From the NCBI RefSeq assembly GCF_030247185.1, contig NC_080571.1, positions 344,565,879 to 344,629,878 on the forward strand: a DNA stretch of 64,000 bases. Direction: 5' to 3'. The notes under the pieces were generated by a model. That model saw nothing but the letters and a program-made list of their open reading frames with translations. It was not told the DNA's origin and did no database searches. Shown piece after piece: positions 46,428 to 57,627 of the stretch. The DNA comes from Malaya genurostris. Taxonomy: Eukaryota; Arthropoda; Insecta; Diptera; Culicidae. Every line of letters starts with the position of its first letter. Positions within the stretch are counted from its first letter, which is position 1. A program made the translations under genes and the position numbers.

Positions 46428-46843
46428 TATAGTTCCACAAACTCGAATTGATGCGTAGAAATATTTCCGAGCATTAGGGATGTAAGGATATGGAAAATCT
46501 TTTCAAAATTGTTCCAGCTGTAGGAGTTCCAAAGCTGACCACTGTCTGTATGGGTTTCATTTCCATACCCGAAATATATGCACTCCTATATATGCTAACA
46601 AAGCCGTAGTCCTACGTCAAAAATAGTTACTAAAAATCCTAATTAATAAATGCTGTTCTTTTAAATTACTCAAAACAAATTATCACTAAGGAGTGTATCG
46701 AAAATAAGCTATCCACATACATTTGTGCTGTACGCATGGATTTGTGATGTTTTTTTTATGGTCAGATCACAGCATGCTGTGCGTTTGGCTGTCAGCTTTC
46801 GTTCGTTTACTTGTTTGTGCGGTTGAAATTCTGCGTTTTCAAA

Positions 46844-49019
46844 ATGTCGCGTATTGAAAAGGAAGTGAAAACGAAGGTTCTGAACACATGGCTAAGTGAG
46901 AAGGATATTACTATGCTAAAATTGGCGAAGCGGTTTGGAATTCATCATGTCAGTGTTAAAACCATCATTAATAAGTTTGAGGAACACTATTCTTTGGATG
47001 AGCCACCAGGAAGAGGTAGAAAACCCGGTTCTGCCAACCCGAAACTGGACCAGAAGAACAAATCCATGTCAATACGTGATTTGGCCAAAAAAGCAGAAAC
47101 GAGTGTCGGAATGATCCAGCGTATCAAGAGGCGAAATCACTTGAAGACCTACAAGAAGCAGAAAATCTTGAAACAAAGTGTAGAACAGAATAAGCGAGCA
47201 GCAACAAGGGCCCGGAAATTGTATTCGCGTCTTTTGCAGTGTCCGGATGCATGCGTTTCGATGGACGATGAGAATTCTGTAATGGAGGACTTAAAAACCA
47301 TTTCAGGTCCACAATACTATACTGTCGTCGTTGGGGAGGATGTGAGCGATGCGGACAGGTCGATTCAAGTGGAGAAATTCGGTCGAAAAGTACTGGTATG
47401 GCAAGCAATATGTTCCTGTGGTTTGAAGTCAACCATTTTTTACACTACCGGAACTATAAATGCAGAAATCTATCTATCTGAGTGTGTCCAGAAGAGATTG
47501 CTGCCTTTATATAAGATACACCTCCACCGTTCAAATTACAGAAATTTGGAATCTTACCAGGTCTTCTTAAATGGTTGGAATCTTATCTAACAAATCGTCA
47601 ACAAATTGTAAAATTTGAGGGTAAAAAGTCGAGCCCCATTCACGTCAGTTCCGGGGTCCCCCAGGGATCTAATTTAGGTCCTCTTTTATTTATCTTGTTT
47701 GTTAACGATATTTGCTTTGTTTTAAAAAAAAATAAAATTCTAATATACGCAGACGATATAAAACTATTTTTAGAAATAGAGAAAAGTCAGGATTCCAAGG
47801 TTTATTAAGAAGAAATTCTTTCTTTTGATACATGGTGTACCAAAAGCCTTCTTCAACTAAATGTGAAAAAATGCAGTAGAATAACATTCAGTAAAAAACA
47901 AAATACACCTGACTTGATACTTACTCTTGGAAGTCAAACAGTTTAAAAATGCGAAAGAATTAGGGACTTAGGAATAATACTAGATTCTAAAATGACTTTT
48001 GTTGACCATTATAATACAATCATAAACAGAGCCAATAACATGCTAGGATTCATAAAACGATTTTGTTACTGTTTTCACGATCCGTATACAATTAAAACAT
48101 TATACATTGCCTATGTTCGGTCAGTACTAGAATACTGTAGCTCAGTTTGGTCACCTTACTTAATCACATGGGAAGATCGAATAGAATCAGTTCAAAAACA
48201 ATTTTTGTTATTTGCACTTCGTAAATTAGGTTGGACAAGACTTCCTCTTCCGTCATATAAAGCCCGCTGTATGCTGATAAGTATTCAAACATTAAAAGAA
48301 CGCAGAGAATTTTCAATGGTCTCATTTGTAAATGACATTGTCTCGAATCGCATAGATTCCAGTCACCTCCTGTCCAAACTAAATTTTTACATACCATCTC
48401 GGCGTTTAAGAAATCGAAATATTTTTATTACAAACCACCAACGAACAAACTATGCAAAAAATGGGCCAATAAATCAATTGATGGCTGTATACAACAAGCA
48501 TTCAGAAGCTGTCGATTTCACTATGTCAAAAAACAAACTAAAGCAATATTTCAGTTCTATTCGGTAAGCTTATTATTATTATTTAACTCATAATAAATTA
48601 TACATAAATATACATTATTTAGTGATCTATTTAGAATAGTTTACTAATTTAAGACGTTTATTGTAATTATCCTTATGGTCTACTTTTGATTGACGACAAA
48701 TAAATAAATAAATAAATAAATTTTGGCCGGATTTAGCGTCGGCTCACTATGCCAAAACCACTCTCAATTGGCTTGCGGAAAAAGGTATAAATTTCGTTGA
48801 GAAAAATATCAATCCACCAAATTGCCCTCAGCTTCGACCCATCGAACGTTACTGGGTAATCGTGAAGAGAGTCTTCAAGAAGACTGGTAAGGTAGCTGGG
48901 AACATGCAGGAGTTAAAAAAAAATTTTGGGCTCAAGCGTCCAAAAAATACGATGCAACTCTTGTCCGGAACTTGACGAAAAGCGTTCGATCGAAAGTTCG
49001 CAAATTCGTGAAGGAATAA
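46844..49019 (+). pseudogene. DD37E transposase, split by a retrotransposon
   Basis: The ATG at 46844 starts MSRIEKEVKTKVLNTW; an HTH (ITMLKLAKRFGIHHVSVKTI) and a GRGRKPGS linker lead to a second DNA-binding part (MSIRDLAKKAETSVGMIQRI). The first catalytic Asp lies in VSMDDENSVMED. The frame remains open through QVEKFGRKVLVWQAICSCG and VQKRLLPLYK to about 47537, where retrotransposon sequence begins. The gene resumes at 48721 with FWPDLASAHYAKT and NPPNCPQLRPIERYW; 37 residues lie between this Asp and the Glu. A frameshift in the A/T run at about 48916-48927 separates the last part (WAQASKKYDATLV to KFVKE, TAA at 49017-49019). Apart from the insertion and this one shift the gene looks complete. 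It probably acted by cut-and-paste at TA sites. Confidence 0.93.
47538..48720 (+). mobile_element. 5'-truncated CR1-like retrotransposon nested in the DD37E element
   Basis: It begins inside the RT domain (LLKWLESYLTNRQQ). SSGVPQGSNLGPLLFILFVND and an intact YADDIKLF follow (frame 47575-47808), then frame breaks at about 47806-47990, and a 191-aa C-terminal frame at 47992-48567 (YVRSVLEYCSSVWSPY, RIESVQKQFLLFALRKL). A short 3' UTR ends in (TAAA)n at 48700-48720. The possible target duplication is only the 5-bp word aaatt at both junctions. Homologous to, but clearly diverged from, the fragment at 5413-6650. Clade CR1 preferred, jockey possible. Confidence 0.9.
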
Positions 49020-49421
49020 CTTAAAATTCATCCGGTTTTCATTATGCTGAAGTTTAACCTCGTACAATAAAGGATCAATATTTAGTTTGAATAAAATATC
49101 GTTTTTTTTATCATAATTTGAAAGACAAATTTGTGGATAGCTTATTTTCGATACACTCCTTATTCCCAACTGTTTCTTACAATTTTAACGCTTTTATAAT
49201 GTACAATGAAGTCGATGTTTGATGTTTAATTGTCATTTATCCAATTTCCAGAAGCTCGGTAACACAGTTCGAAAAAATCTTAGTGCACCTGTTGACACAA
49301 ATTACATCAACTCTCTTATAGAAAAAAATGAAAATAAATTTGCTGACAGATTTCAGCAACTCAAAGCTGAAAAAAATTTCAAGCTGACTGAACTCATTTC
49401 CACCCGGACAAGCAGCCGGAC

Positions 49422-51166
49422 CGACGACACGACCAGACACTCCGAAGAAAAATCGGAATAAAAAGTGTTCGTGAGCGATTTACCACCAGTTACCATAAAT
49501 ATAGCGACCCCTTGAAAATGACAAAAACTAACTTTTCGAGCAACACTGTTTAGGTTGCTATGAACTAGTTACCAAGGAGCACCAGAATAAATAAACAAAC
49601 AGTTTAAACAGTGGAATAATTCCACCGATTTTATTTTTGTGTATTTTCCGGTTATTTAGTGAATTCCGGAGAGCAACTAAATAATTTTAATTATCATCGA
49701 TGCAAATCATGATGAAGCTGAGTGCAGGTGAGTGCTTGAATTTTATTATTAAATAAAAAATTTCTATTTGCAGTTAACATTCTTTCGCCGACTTCGAAAA
49801 TGCTTCTGGACATGGGCAAACAAATAGAGCAGTTTAACAAGTCATTATCCTGCAGTTCCACGGTTACCAAACCAGCCAGAGTGAGGAAATGCGACATTTT
49901 GCACGGAAACTAAAGCGGTTTCAAGATGATTACTTCCATTGTTTTTGTTATTATATACAATTAATAATTACTACGTAGGTTTTGATCGTATACCGTAATT
50001 ACCGTATCTATGTAGAAAATATATTTACATTTTCTAAATTATACAATGATCTTGTGATATTATACACAGAAGTCCGAATATTCATGATTCTTTTTGTAGC
50101 GTAATCTTCTAGTTTGTTGACTAGTTGCTATGTGATAGTTACCATGTTTTTACAGATCATTTCTTTCATTTTTAAATATGAATTTTGTTAGTCATAGAGA
50201 ATTACAGTAGTAGCATGCAATGATTAGTTTTGGGAAGACATTGTTGCGTTGCTGGGTCGCGAAGGAGATCCAGTATCTTTCTATTCGTTTCCTACGAACA
50301 GTAATATGTAAATTTAAGCCAGATATACATAATTTAGTTGATTGTTCACTTCATTTCTGAAAAACGATCGTAAGACATGTCCACGGAATACCAAACGAAA
50401 TTAACAATAAATTGCAGTGAGAAACACTTTCGACTTCTCAAAAACGCTAGTGGTAATAAAAAAAATTAAGATATTCTTGAATTATTTTCAAAATATATGT
50501 ATTTTTATTTCATGCTTTAATAACTTTTGCTTTTAAATAATTATTTTCATTTTGATTTTGTCAGAAAAAGACAACCGATTCTTTCAATATCATGTTATTT
50601 TTATTTTCGTTTGTATGTCCTTTTACTACGAGTAAACTTCATTCAATTAAAAACATTATTTACGATAATTGCATAAAACATTTTTTTTATGTTCCTAATT
50701 CGCATTATTTTGAGATCCAAACACAGTTGCGCGCTGTAAATGTACCCATATGCAAATCATTCACCACCACCCGACAATACAACTTACTAGCTATGAATAT
50801 GAAATGATAAAAACCTTCCTCTCTGTGGCAGCGACGAATTGTTCAAGTTCATTAAACAAAAGATACAAATTAAAAAAAAATAAGCCAAAATGACTCAAAA
50901 CTCTCTGAAATAATAAATTTAATACATGCCAGCGGGCCAACTACACTCAGTGGTTTCGTTTTAAGTGAGAATCTCTTGTTTTTGTTTACATTCCTTATGT
51001 AGTTACCAAGGCTACTGGTAACTGTTTTTCAAAATCAATAATTTACCAACTTGTGTTGCCAGTTCCAACATTTTGTCAAGCGATTTCGTTTTTACATTAC
51101 CAGTTACTGAGGGGTAGTTAAATTTGCGATACAGTTTTAATAGTCGAGTGGCAGGTCGTGTCGTCG
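49422..51166. mobile_element. TIR element copy B (1.75 kb, non-autonomous)
   Basis: Ends are CGACGACACGACC and its inverse, flanked by the perfect 7-bp word GCCGGAC (49415-49421 and 51167-51173; extendable to 8 with a shared C). The terminal ~180 bp at each side match copy A at 14710-22109. Words ccagttac, agttaccaagg and ggtaactg recur near both ends and are candidate transposase-binding sites. The interior (49610-50980) is AT-rich and mostly unlike copy A. No transposase is recognised. Confidence 0.85.
49700..49913 (+). CDS. Possible two-exon small ORF inside TIR element B
   Basis: ATG at 49700 (MQIMMKLSA) is followed by a donor gtgagtgc at 49728, a 46-bp AT-rich intron, and an acceptor tatttgcag ending at 49773. 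Splicing continues the frame as VNILSPTSKMLLDMGKQ and so on to TAA at 49911-49913, about 55 codons. In copy A, the corresponding position (about 15005-15060) shows atgagtgcaagctgtaat and then a closely related donor-and-intron start gtgagtgcatgaaattttatt. Conservation of the donor in both copies hints at a once-functional exon-intron unit. The protein is not recognised. Confidence 0.35.
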
Positions 51167-51183
51167 GCCGGACCGTTGCTTAA

Positions 51184-53060
51184 AAAATATATCAAAATAA
51201 GTGAAGCCGTAAATTATTTACGATCTAGTAGTCATTTGCTGGTGTAGTCACTTGCTGTTGCGCACTTTCCGGTAAACATATCAGTGCAGCTTCCCGGTAA
51301 GCAATGTTACGGAAGAATATTTCCTGCAGCCCTTGGACCGCTGAGGTGCGTGAATACTTGTGCACAGACAGACCGAAGATTTCCGAGAGGCACAGCAGGA
51401 ATAATGGGCCATAAGCTCTCACCGGCTCGCTTTGTTACTCTAATGGAAACGTGACAGCCAAAAATAAAAACACAGGAGTTAGCAGATCGTAAATATTGCA
51501 GGTGGAAGTACTGCTGGGACGGTTGTTCGAATTCGCATGGCGTTCAAGAAGTGCGGAATTTTCTCTAAATTATCTCAGTCACTGTCAACGTAAAATGAAA
51601 TTTAAATTGTTCATTGGAATTGAAATACCGTTTCCATTTTACGGCTAATCATAAAATGTAAGGACTAACTTTGTAATATCTTTTCCAGGTTCTTTCCAAA
51701 CAACAACCGTGAACTTTTGGAATAGTTTAACCAGTTATGTCGTCATCGTCCTACACACTGTAAGGTAAGGTACGCTGTTTAGTGTTAATACTTTACGTAA
51801 TATCTAACGATAAGTTGATTCACAATTTCGATTAATTCCTGTTTGCTGAACGGTGGCCTCGGTGTACGATACCGCCTTGACCATTTACCATTAAATGTTG
51901 AAGCAACCTTATTTACGTGTACGGACTCGCACTGTAAATAGCCCTGATGGTGAAAGCTGTCGGTGTTCCCAGCGTTCTGGCCATGAAAGTTTACTCGATA
52001 TCCCTAGCCAGGCAACGACAGTGGTGGCTATCTCTCTCCCCGGACGACGAACTGATTGCGGTTACACCAACCACGGTTCTCCTCCCATGATACCATAATA
52101 AGAGGTAATCACCATCAGGAGACAACATCCCCCAGCCCCCCCAGCCAAGCTACCGCCCTGTATAAACTTCAGCTTCAAACTGTGCGTTTAATCCAATCTG
52201 TATAGGGTCAATCTAGATTTAGCTTCAGGATCATTCCTTTCGCCTTCCCGCGTTGCCATGCATTTGGAACGAAACGTTTAATGAACGCCATTAATTTACT
52301 GTGAGAAAAAGCCAAATCAAGTGAAACGACGGGATTACCAAGCAACAGTCAGTAACGCTGATTCTCGTGGAAATTTTCCAATGACCACAGAAAGCGTAAA
52401 ATTGGCTAGTATTGTTTTCTTAGACCGTTCAACAGCTGCGTAAGGCAAAAACGAATTCGATTCTTGAACTAACTCGAATTTCATGACGAAATATCCAACC
52501 ATACGGATGCGATGTGCGAAATGTTACGTGACGTATGAAATATGTTTTATGGCAACAGTTGAGTTAAATCACAAATCAACTATTATCGCAAAATAATGGC
52601 AACAGTAACAGTTGGACCGAAGGACAAAATGGCAAAATTCTTCAACAAATCAAACAACCATTGGCTGTGTTTTATACCACCAAATGCATTCATTACGACG
52701 GTTACTGTTGCATCTGTCGACCGTCATCATCTATCATTTCCGATCGTAAATAAAACCCGGATGGGTGGAAATCCGGGGCGACTCATTGTAGGATGCTTGA
52801 TAGAAATTTCACCATTACCAGCAGCCACTAACGTCCATGAATGCTACCTGCCTGCACACAATATGGTGGGGACAGACAGGGCCCGAGGGCATGCGGGCTC
52901 ATGGCCGTTCGGAGGTGTTTAATTTGCTCTTTTGCCGTGCACCGATAGGTAAAGTCCAGCGATGAATCGAACAACGATATTGTGTAGCCACGATCAGTCA
53001 TCTATCAGGGTTGTGCAGTTCTGCTTGGGCGGGTGCTAGATTTAATTGTAGATGTTGGAC
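51184..53060. other. Unassigned DNA
   Basis: No supported gene. Frames at 51225-51422, 51895-52098 and 52596-52922 have no recognised domain. The 108-aa frame at 52596 (starts MATVTVGPKDKMAKFF) is the longest but ends in low-information sequence. Composition is somewhat GC-richer than the neighbours. Confidence 0.4.
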
Positions 53061-53068
53061 GCGTAAGC

Positions 53069-53352
53069 GGATCATTACGCCGAAAGCCATCTCGTCGAAT
53101 GAGTCATTTCGCCGAAAGAATTATTTCGCCGGAAGCGATTTTATCGAAATTATTTGTTCTATTAAAAAGTCATGCTTCCTTCAAATTTCCAAATAGAATA
53201 CGATAAAAAGCAGTAATAAGTGATCTCCAAAGATCTCAAATTTTTCAGGAATAAAGTCGTTTCAACTATGACCTTTCGGCAAAATAACCCTTTCGGCAAA
53301 ATGACCTCATCGGCGGAACGACTTTCGACGAAATGACTTTCGGCGAAATGAC
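53069..53352. repeat. Inverted clusters of a TTTCGGCGAAATGAC-type motif
   Basis: The left cluster (53069-53145) reads as cattacgccgaaag, catttcgccgaaag and atttcgccgg. The right cluster (53265-53352) reads as ctttcggcaaaat (twice), gactttcgacgaaatgac and tttcggcgaaatgac. The right is the inverse of the left, so the ~280-bp region can fold back. The core TTTCGGCGAAA is itself nearly palindromic. Class unknown; a foldback element or protein-binding array are both possible. Confidence 0.75.
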
Positions 53353-53364
53353 CCGCTTCCCTTT

Positions 53365-53620
53365 GTTATATACCATTCGAATCAGTTCGTCGAGTACGCA
53401 AAATGTCTATGTGGATGTGTGATGTTGCATTTTTGTGCACACACTTTTCTCGAAGATGGCAAAATCGATTTTCACAAACTTAAAATTAAATGAAAAATCC
53501 TAGCGCTTTATAGAAACTTCATAGAATCATATTTTGACTCGACTTCCGGTTCCGGAATTACATACGGAACGACCGAAATTAGCTCTGCGCCTAATTCGTA
53601 TTACTGTTTTTAAATTAGTT
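53365..53620 (+). repeat. Diverged single copy of the (TG)n-core repeat family
   Basis: gttatataccattcgaatcag and ttcgtcgag, a short TG-rich core, then ttttctcgaagatggcaaaatcgattttcacaaactta match the unit heads of the 40.2-46.4 kb cluster. It lacks tandem 168-bp units. Confidence 0.75.
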
Positions 53621-56600
53621 GATTTCAACAACAAAATCTCCAAAATAACTATAAAATTAGTTAAAATTGAGAATTTACTTTACTGGAAAAAACTCTTATT
53701 TTTAGATAATGTGTTTAGTTGTCGAATATCCTGGACAAAAACCAGCAATGTTTCAATCCAACACAAAATTCTCATTGACAACTAATTTTGTTATTAAAAT
53801 CAGAAAATTTGTTTCTATTTATCTATCACCATCATTACTGATTACTGGTTTTATTAACAAGTTTATTAGCCAAAAACTCATGAGAAGTGTCAAAGCAAAA
53901 CAATTCATTAAAAAGCTAAAAAGGACAATCTTGTTGAAACTGCTTGCAAATTGTTTAGATGTTTTTCGCATATGTTACAATATATCCATATATAAATTTC
54001 TAAACCGATATGTAAAAATGACGTAAACTCTTAGTGAAAAGTGTATTTATTCAGAATTTGTGCGCATTTGTGCGCATTTGAAGCAATTGTGCGTAATAAT
54101 GTGAAGTGAAGTGAGTTTCGAATGTTGCACTCTAATTGTATATGTCAAATGATTTGTATCAAGTGCTCAAAGTTTTCAGTGAGAGATTTCTCGAAATCGA
54201 ATGAAGAAAACAGCGATTTAGGGGAAATATTTTCAAAAAGAAGTTCATGTTTCGTTTGATTTTTTTTAGTTGTCTCAAAAAATAACTAACTAAAATCAGA
54301 AAATCAACTATTTTTTTCGCCAAAATGCTGCTTTCGGTCTTTCCGTGCAGGTAGATTGGTGTAAAAATTTCAATTCAATTTTTTTCTACGTAGTCCCTTG
54401 TAAAGAGCATCAGTTTCCTTAAATTTTTTTTAAGAATGTCTAATTTGTAGATCTTGTTGGTCAACAACTTTTGAATGGAACTAACTTCGATATCTCAGAG
54501 ATGGCTAAGCTGATTCCCAGAAGCAATAGATTCAAACGAAATGTCGTGTAGATCTTCATATTCAATTTTTTTTCTCCCAAATCCGACTTCTCGATGCGGA
54601 GTTATAAGGTGATGAATGATGAACATTTGTCCTTCAGCGGTTGGACGATTTCTGTTTCAAAAAGTTTTCAAAACAATTCGCGAATTTAAAAAATGTTATC
54701 ACCCAAAATTAAACGACATCAACCGATCAAAGAGCCTTCTGTATATCATTGCCAGTGTTATCAGATTTATATGGAAAATTTACAAGTCAATCGTGTGGTT
54801 CGCGCTGAAAATATAAAATTGGTTTGCGAATAGGAGAAGCAGCATACTGGTGAGATCGTTCCTTAGAGATAGTTCACATTTTTCTTATTTACAATGTCTT
54901 ATATTTCTCTTCATTGAAAATCGGGCTAGACTAAGCTTTGTCGATTTTTCGGGGAACGTTCTATCAATGGATCTATTTGAAATACTGAAATGACGTAGCC
55001 ATACATGTTTAAGTTAGAAGTTTACGAATCAATTGGTTGTTAAATTATATCAATCCATCAACAAATGACTGAGTTATTAACGTTCAAAATTGTGACAGAA
55101 AAAGGTTACGCGGCTATTTTTGAAACTTTTCATTGACACGCGGCCCGTATAGTAAAGAGTAGGGCATTTTGAATTACAAACACCGCACACAATGGTCTAA
55201 ATGTATGAATTGATAGCGAGCCTCCCGACAACCGGCTACCGAGAAAATGGAGTTTTACGAGTTTCAGAAGAAATTTCAAATTTTAGTAGGAAGCACATAT
55301 TAATTCAAAACACGGTAAAACTGCAACGTATTCTCGGTAGCCGGCTACCGAGAGCAATAAACACATGATAATATTTTTCGAAAATCTACTAACAAAAAAA
55401 AACCCCTTCCGGTGATGCATGTGGAAATGCATAGGATTTCTCGATTTCTAGTAGCAACATGCATGGAACTAACAATCCTTCCTTCCCAAATAGATCTACG
55501 TTCGGACATGGCCGGCGTCGGTATTGATCAGCATGCAGGGATCAATGCAGTGCACACAATGTGAAATTACGTGCTATTCCCGAGCAAGTTGTTTCAGAAA
55601 AAAACATTTTGCAAGCTTAGCTGTTTCTGATCAATAACGGAGTAGCAACGAACGGGCGGTCTCTAATGTTATTGCTGTACAAATTTTCACTGGCTTTAGT
55701 GACTAATAGCCCGACTAAAAACTAGTTTTTATCTTAAATATTCGTTACTTTAAGTAACTGTTCAGAACGATTGAAAAAAATTGTTTTATTGACCCGCTTT
55801 GCTCCATGTAGGGGTCCTTTTCTAAGAGTAACAAATATTTATGAAGCCAATATTTCGTCTACAATTGATGGTTAGAAAATTATTTATTTTACTTGTACAA
55901 AAAAAGTTCAGAAATTACATGGAACAGAAAATTAAGTTTTGCATAAAATTCTGTCAAAAAAAAAACAAAAAAACAGTTACATCGCATATAATGAATTCTG
56001 TAGCAGGCACCACAAAAAATATCAAGCATATCTCGCTTTACCTCCCTTTTCCTCGTACTGAAATATTTGTAACTTGGTGTTTTTATGTTCCATATAGTGC
56101 ACATTTTGTTTGGTTTTAGCAATCGCAATTGCATTGAACATATATTGCACTGTTCGTTTTATTCAGTTGTAGCGAATGTACCTGTTTTAATTTTTTGTAC
56201 CGAAGGTCGAAAGCTAGCCCGTTTGAAGTCAACATCGACGGTATTTTTTTTTCGAAATCGTCTAATTTTTCACAAATCGTATGGTTCTTTGTTTCTGTCG
56301 TCTGGGCCGGTACGTTGTCGACTGTTATGAAAGCAAACGAGTTGGTTTTTGTAAATCGAAAATCAGATTTTAAACTTCTTCATAGATTTTACTTAAGAAC
56401 AGTAAATGATAATGTTCCTTGCCTTAGAACCGCACGACATTCGCCACAATTCAAGTATTCAATCGGATTAATCATTATCCTGATGCGATAGCATTGCCTC
56501 AGGGTTTATCGAATGAAAGCAGTGGACTACGGTTGGTATTTGTGACTGCAGTCTTTATTTTTATCAGATAAAACTGTTGAACTCTGTCACGCGAATCAAT

Positions 56601-57610
56601 CCACCGAGAGATGCACTAGCTTAATATATTTTTAATTAGTTGGACTGTATTTCTTCGTACTGACGTGATATCCCTGCTGAACGCCAGCAGTGTAATTCTG
56701 TAAACAGAAAAACGACGCTATCCCTCACGACACGATGGACGACCGTGCAATAAATTTTTGTCTTTCAAATGCGAGAAATACCCAAATTCTTCAATTTAAT
56801 TATTCAAAAATTCCTTACATGACCTTAAACGGTAATTTCATCATAACTTACCTACTTCTGCAGCGAGAGCCTTACTTATTGCTGAAATTCTTTTGCTTCT
56901 GTATCAGCATCCGACCATTACAACTATTCTCGCTATCGTTGATTTATTTGGTATCATGAATCAGCAGGAATAATAGAATGAAACATAAACTGCTCTCTGT
57001 ATTCGAGGAATTTCGCAATCTCAATCTGCAACCGTCTCTAGGACCACGGCCAGGACAGATCCACCACTGTCACCGCGTCCCAGGGATTTCACTCTCAATA
57101 TGAAGCAACTGGAGTAAATTTATGGAAACGCGGAATTAGGAAAGGTGAACGACAGTGACAGTGAAATTTCAGATATGAGCGATTGTGACATACCAAATGG
57201 TAGCGAATGTTTCGTCGAGACGAGAAGAATGTGAATATTAAAATCCATATCGGATCTGAGTCTACATACATATTTATAGACTCTACGCTAATGATGATTC
57301 GTTGTATAAAAAGTAGAAAAATTATTCATGAGTCGGTTAATCATTTTTGTAATATTTTCCTTTGTGTTGCTGTTGGGATCGAAGTGATCGTTTTGCAGTC
57401 AATTGACTGATGTGTGACCTGTTATTCTTTGGTCACAATGTAGTTCCTTTGGCCACTGAGTCCAGCTTGTATATATTTTTCAAATATTGTATATTTTTGT
57501 TTATTTCATTGTCAGTAAATGTCTGAGTAGAATTTAAACGTCAATCGCGTTCATACTCCGTGTTTACATGTTTGAGTCACGTTTAAGTTTTGCTCAATAG
57601 CAAAGGTTGG
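53621..57610. other. AT-rich intergenic DNA, no gene supported
   Basis: Many short frames occur but none has a domain. A gatatctcagagatggctaa segment at about 54488 is another relic of the (TG)n-core family. The words accggctaccgag and tagccggctaccgag at about 55231 and 55335 form a short dispersed duplicate. Confidence 0.45.
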
Positions 57611-57627
57611 TGTCAAAAGTAGGGTTT

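Larger units (their letters stand above)
40244..46430 (+). repeat. Tandem cluster of five long repeat units (~1.0-1.55 kb)
   Basis: Units begin with the palindromic gcctttctctatagaaagg at 40244, 41275, 42831, 44277 and 45638. Each has, in order, an accattcgactcag head, a (TG)n tract, two to five 168-bp sub-repeats (only one in the last unit), a caccgctcttatatataaggg-type segment, and a ~320-bp palindrome ending in ccactaagtggactaag. The last unit instead ends in two ~220-bp repeats (45950-46160, 46172-46427) with a ccactaggtggattaag end. Unit length varies with sub-repeat number and TG length, as expected from unequal exchange. Single diverged copies lie at 24330-25045 and 53365-53620. Confidence 0.93.
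46689..49160 (+). mobile_element. DD37E Tc1/mariner-type transposon with perfect 29-bp TIRs, interrupted
   Basis: The 29-bp left TIR (46689-46717, starts aggagtgtatcgaaaataag) is perfectly repeated in inverse at 49132-49160. TA dinucleotides flank both ends (46687-46688 and 49161-49162), the standard target duplication. Total length is 2472 bp. Removing the nested retrotransposon of about 1.18 kb leaves about 1.29 kb, the normal size for this family. Perfect TIRs suggest a younger element than the copy at 25367. Confidence 0.95.
49222..51183 (+). pseudogene. Small ORF of unknown origin, interrupted by TIR element B
   Basis: An open frame from ATG 49222 (MFNCHLSNFQKLGNTV..., then KFADRFQQLKAEKNFKLTEL) runs into the left end of element B at 49421. 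Beyond the element, the duplicated target GCCGGAC restores the frame as CGG ACC GTT GCT TAA (51169-51183), so the uninterrupted frame would have been about 70 codons. A plausible splice acceptor (ttatccaatttccag) lies just before AAGCTCGG at about 49249, so this may be the last exon of a longer gene rather than a whole one. The middle looks alpha-helical and charged. I recognise no family. Confidence 0.45.

Noticed and set aside
52596..52922. 108-aa plus-strand frame as a host gene
   Set aside because: No recognised domain, no supporting splice or promoter signals, and the C-terminal half looks like random GC-richer sequence.
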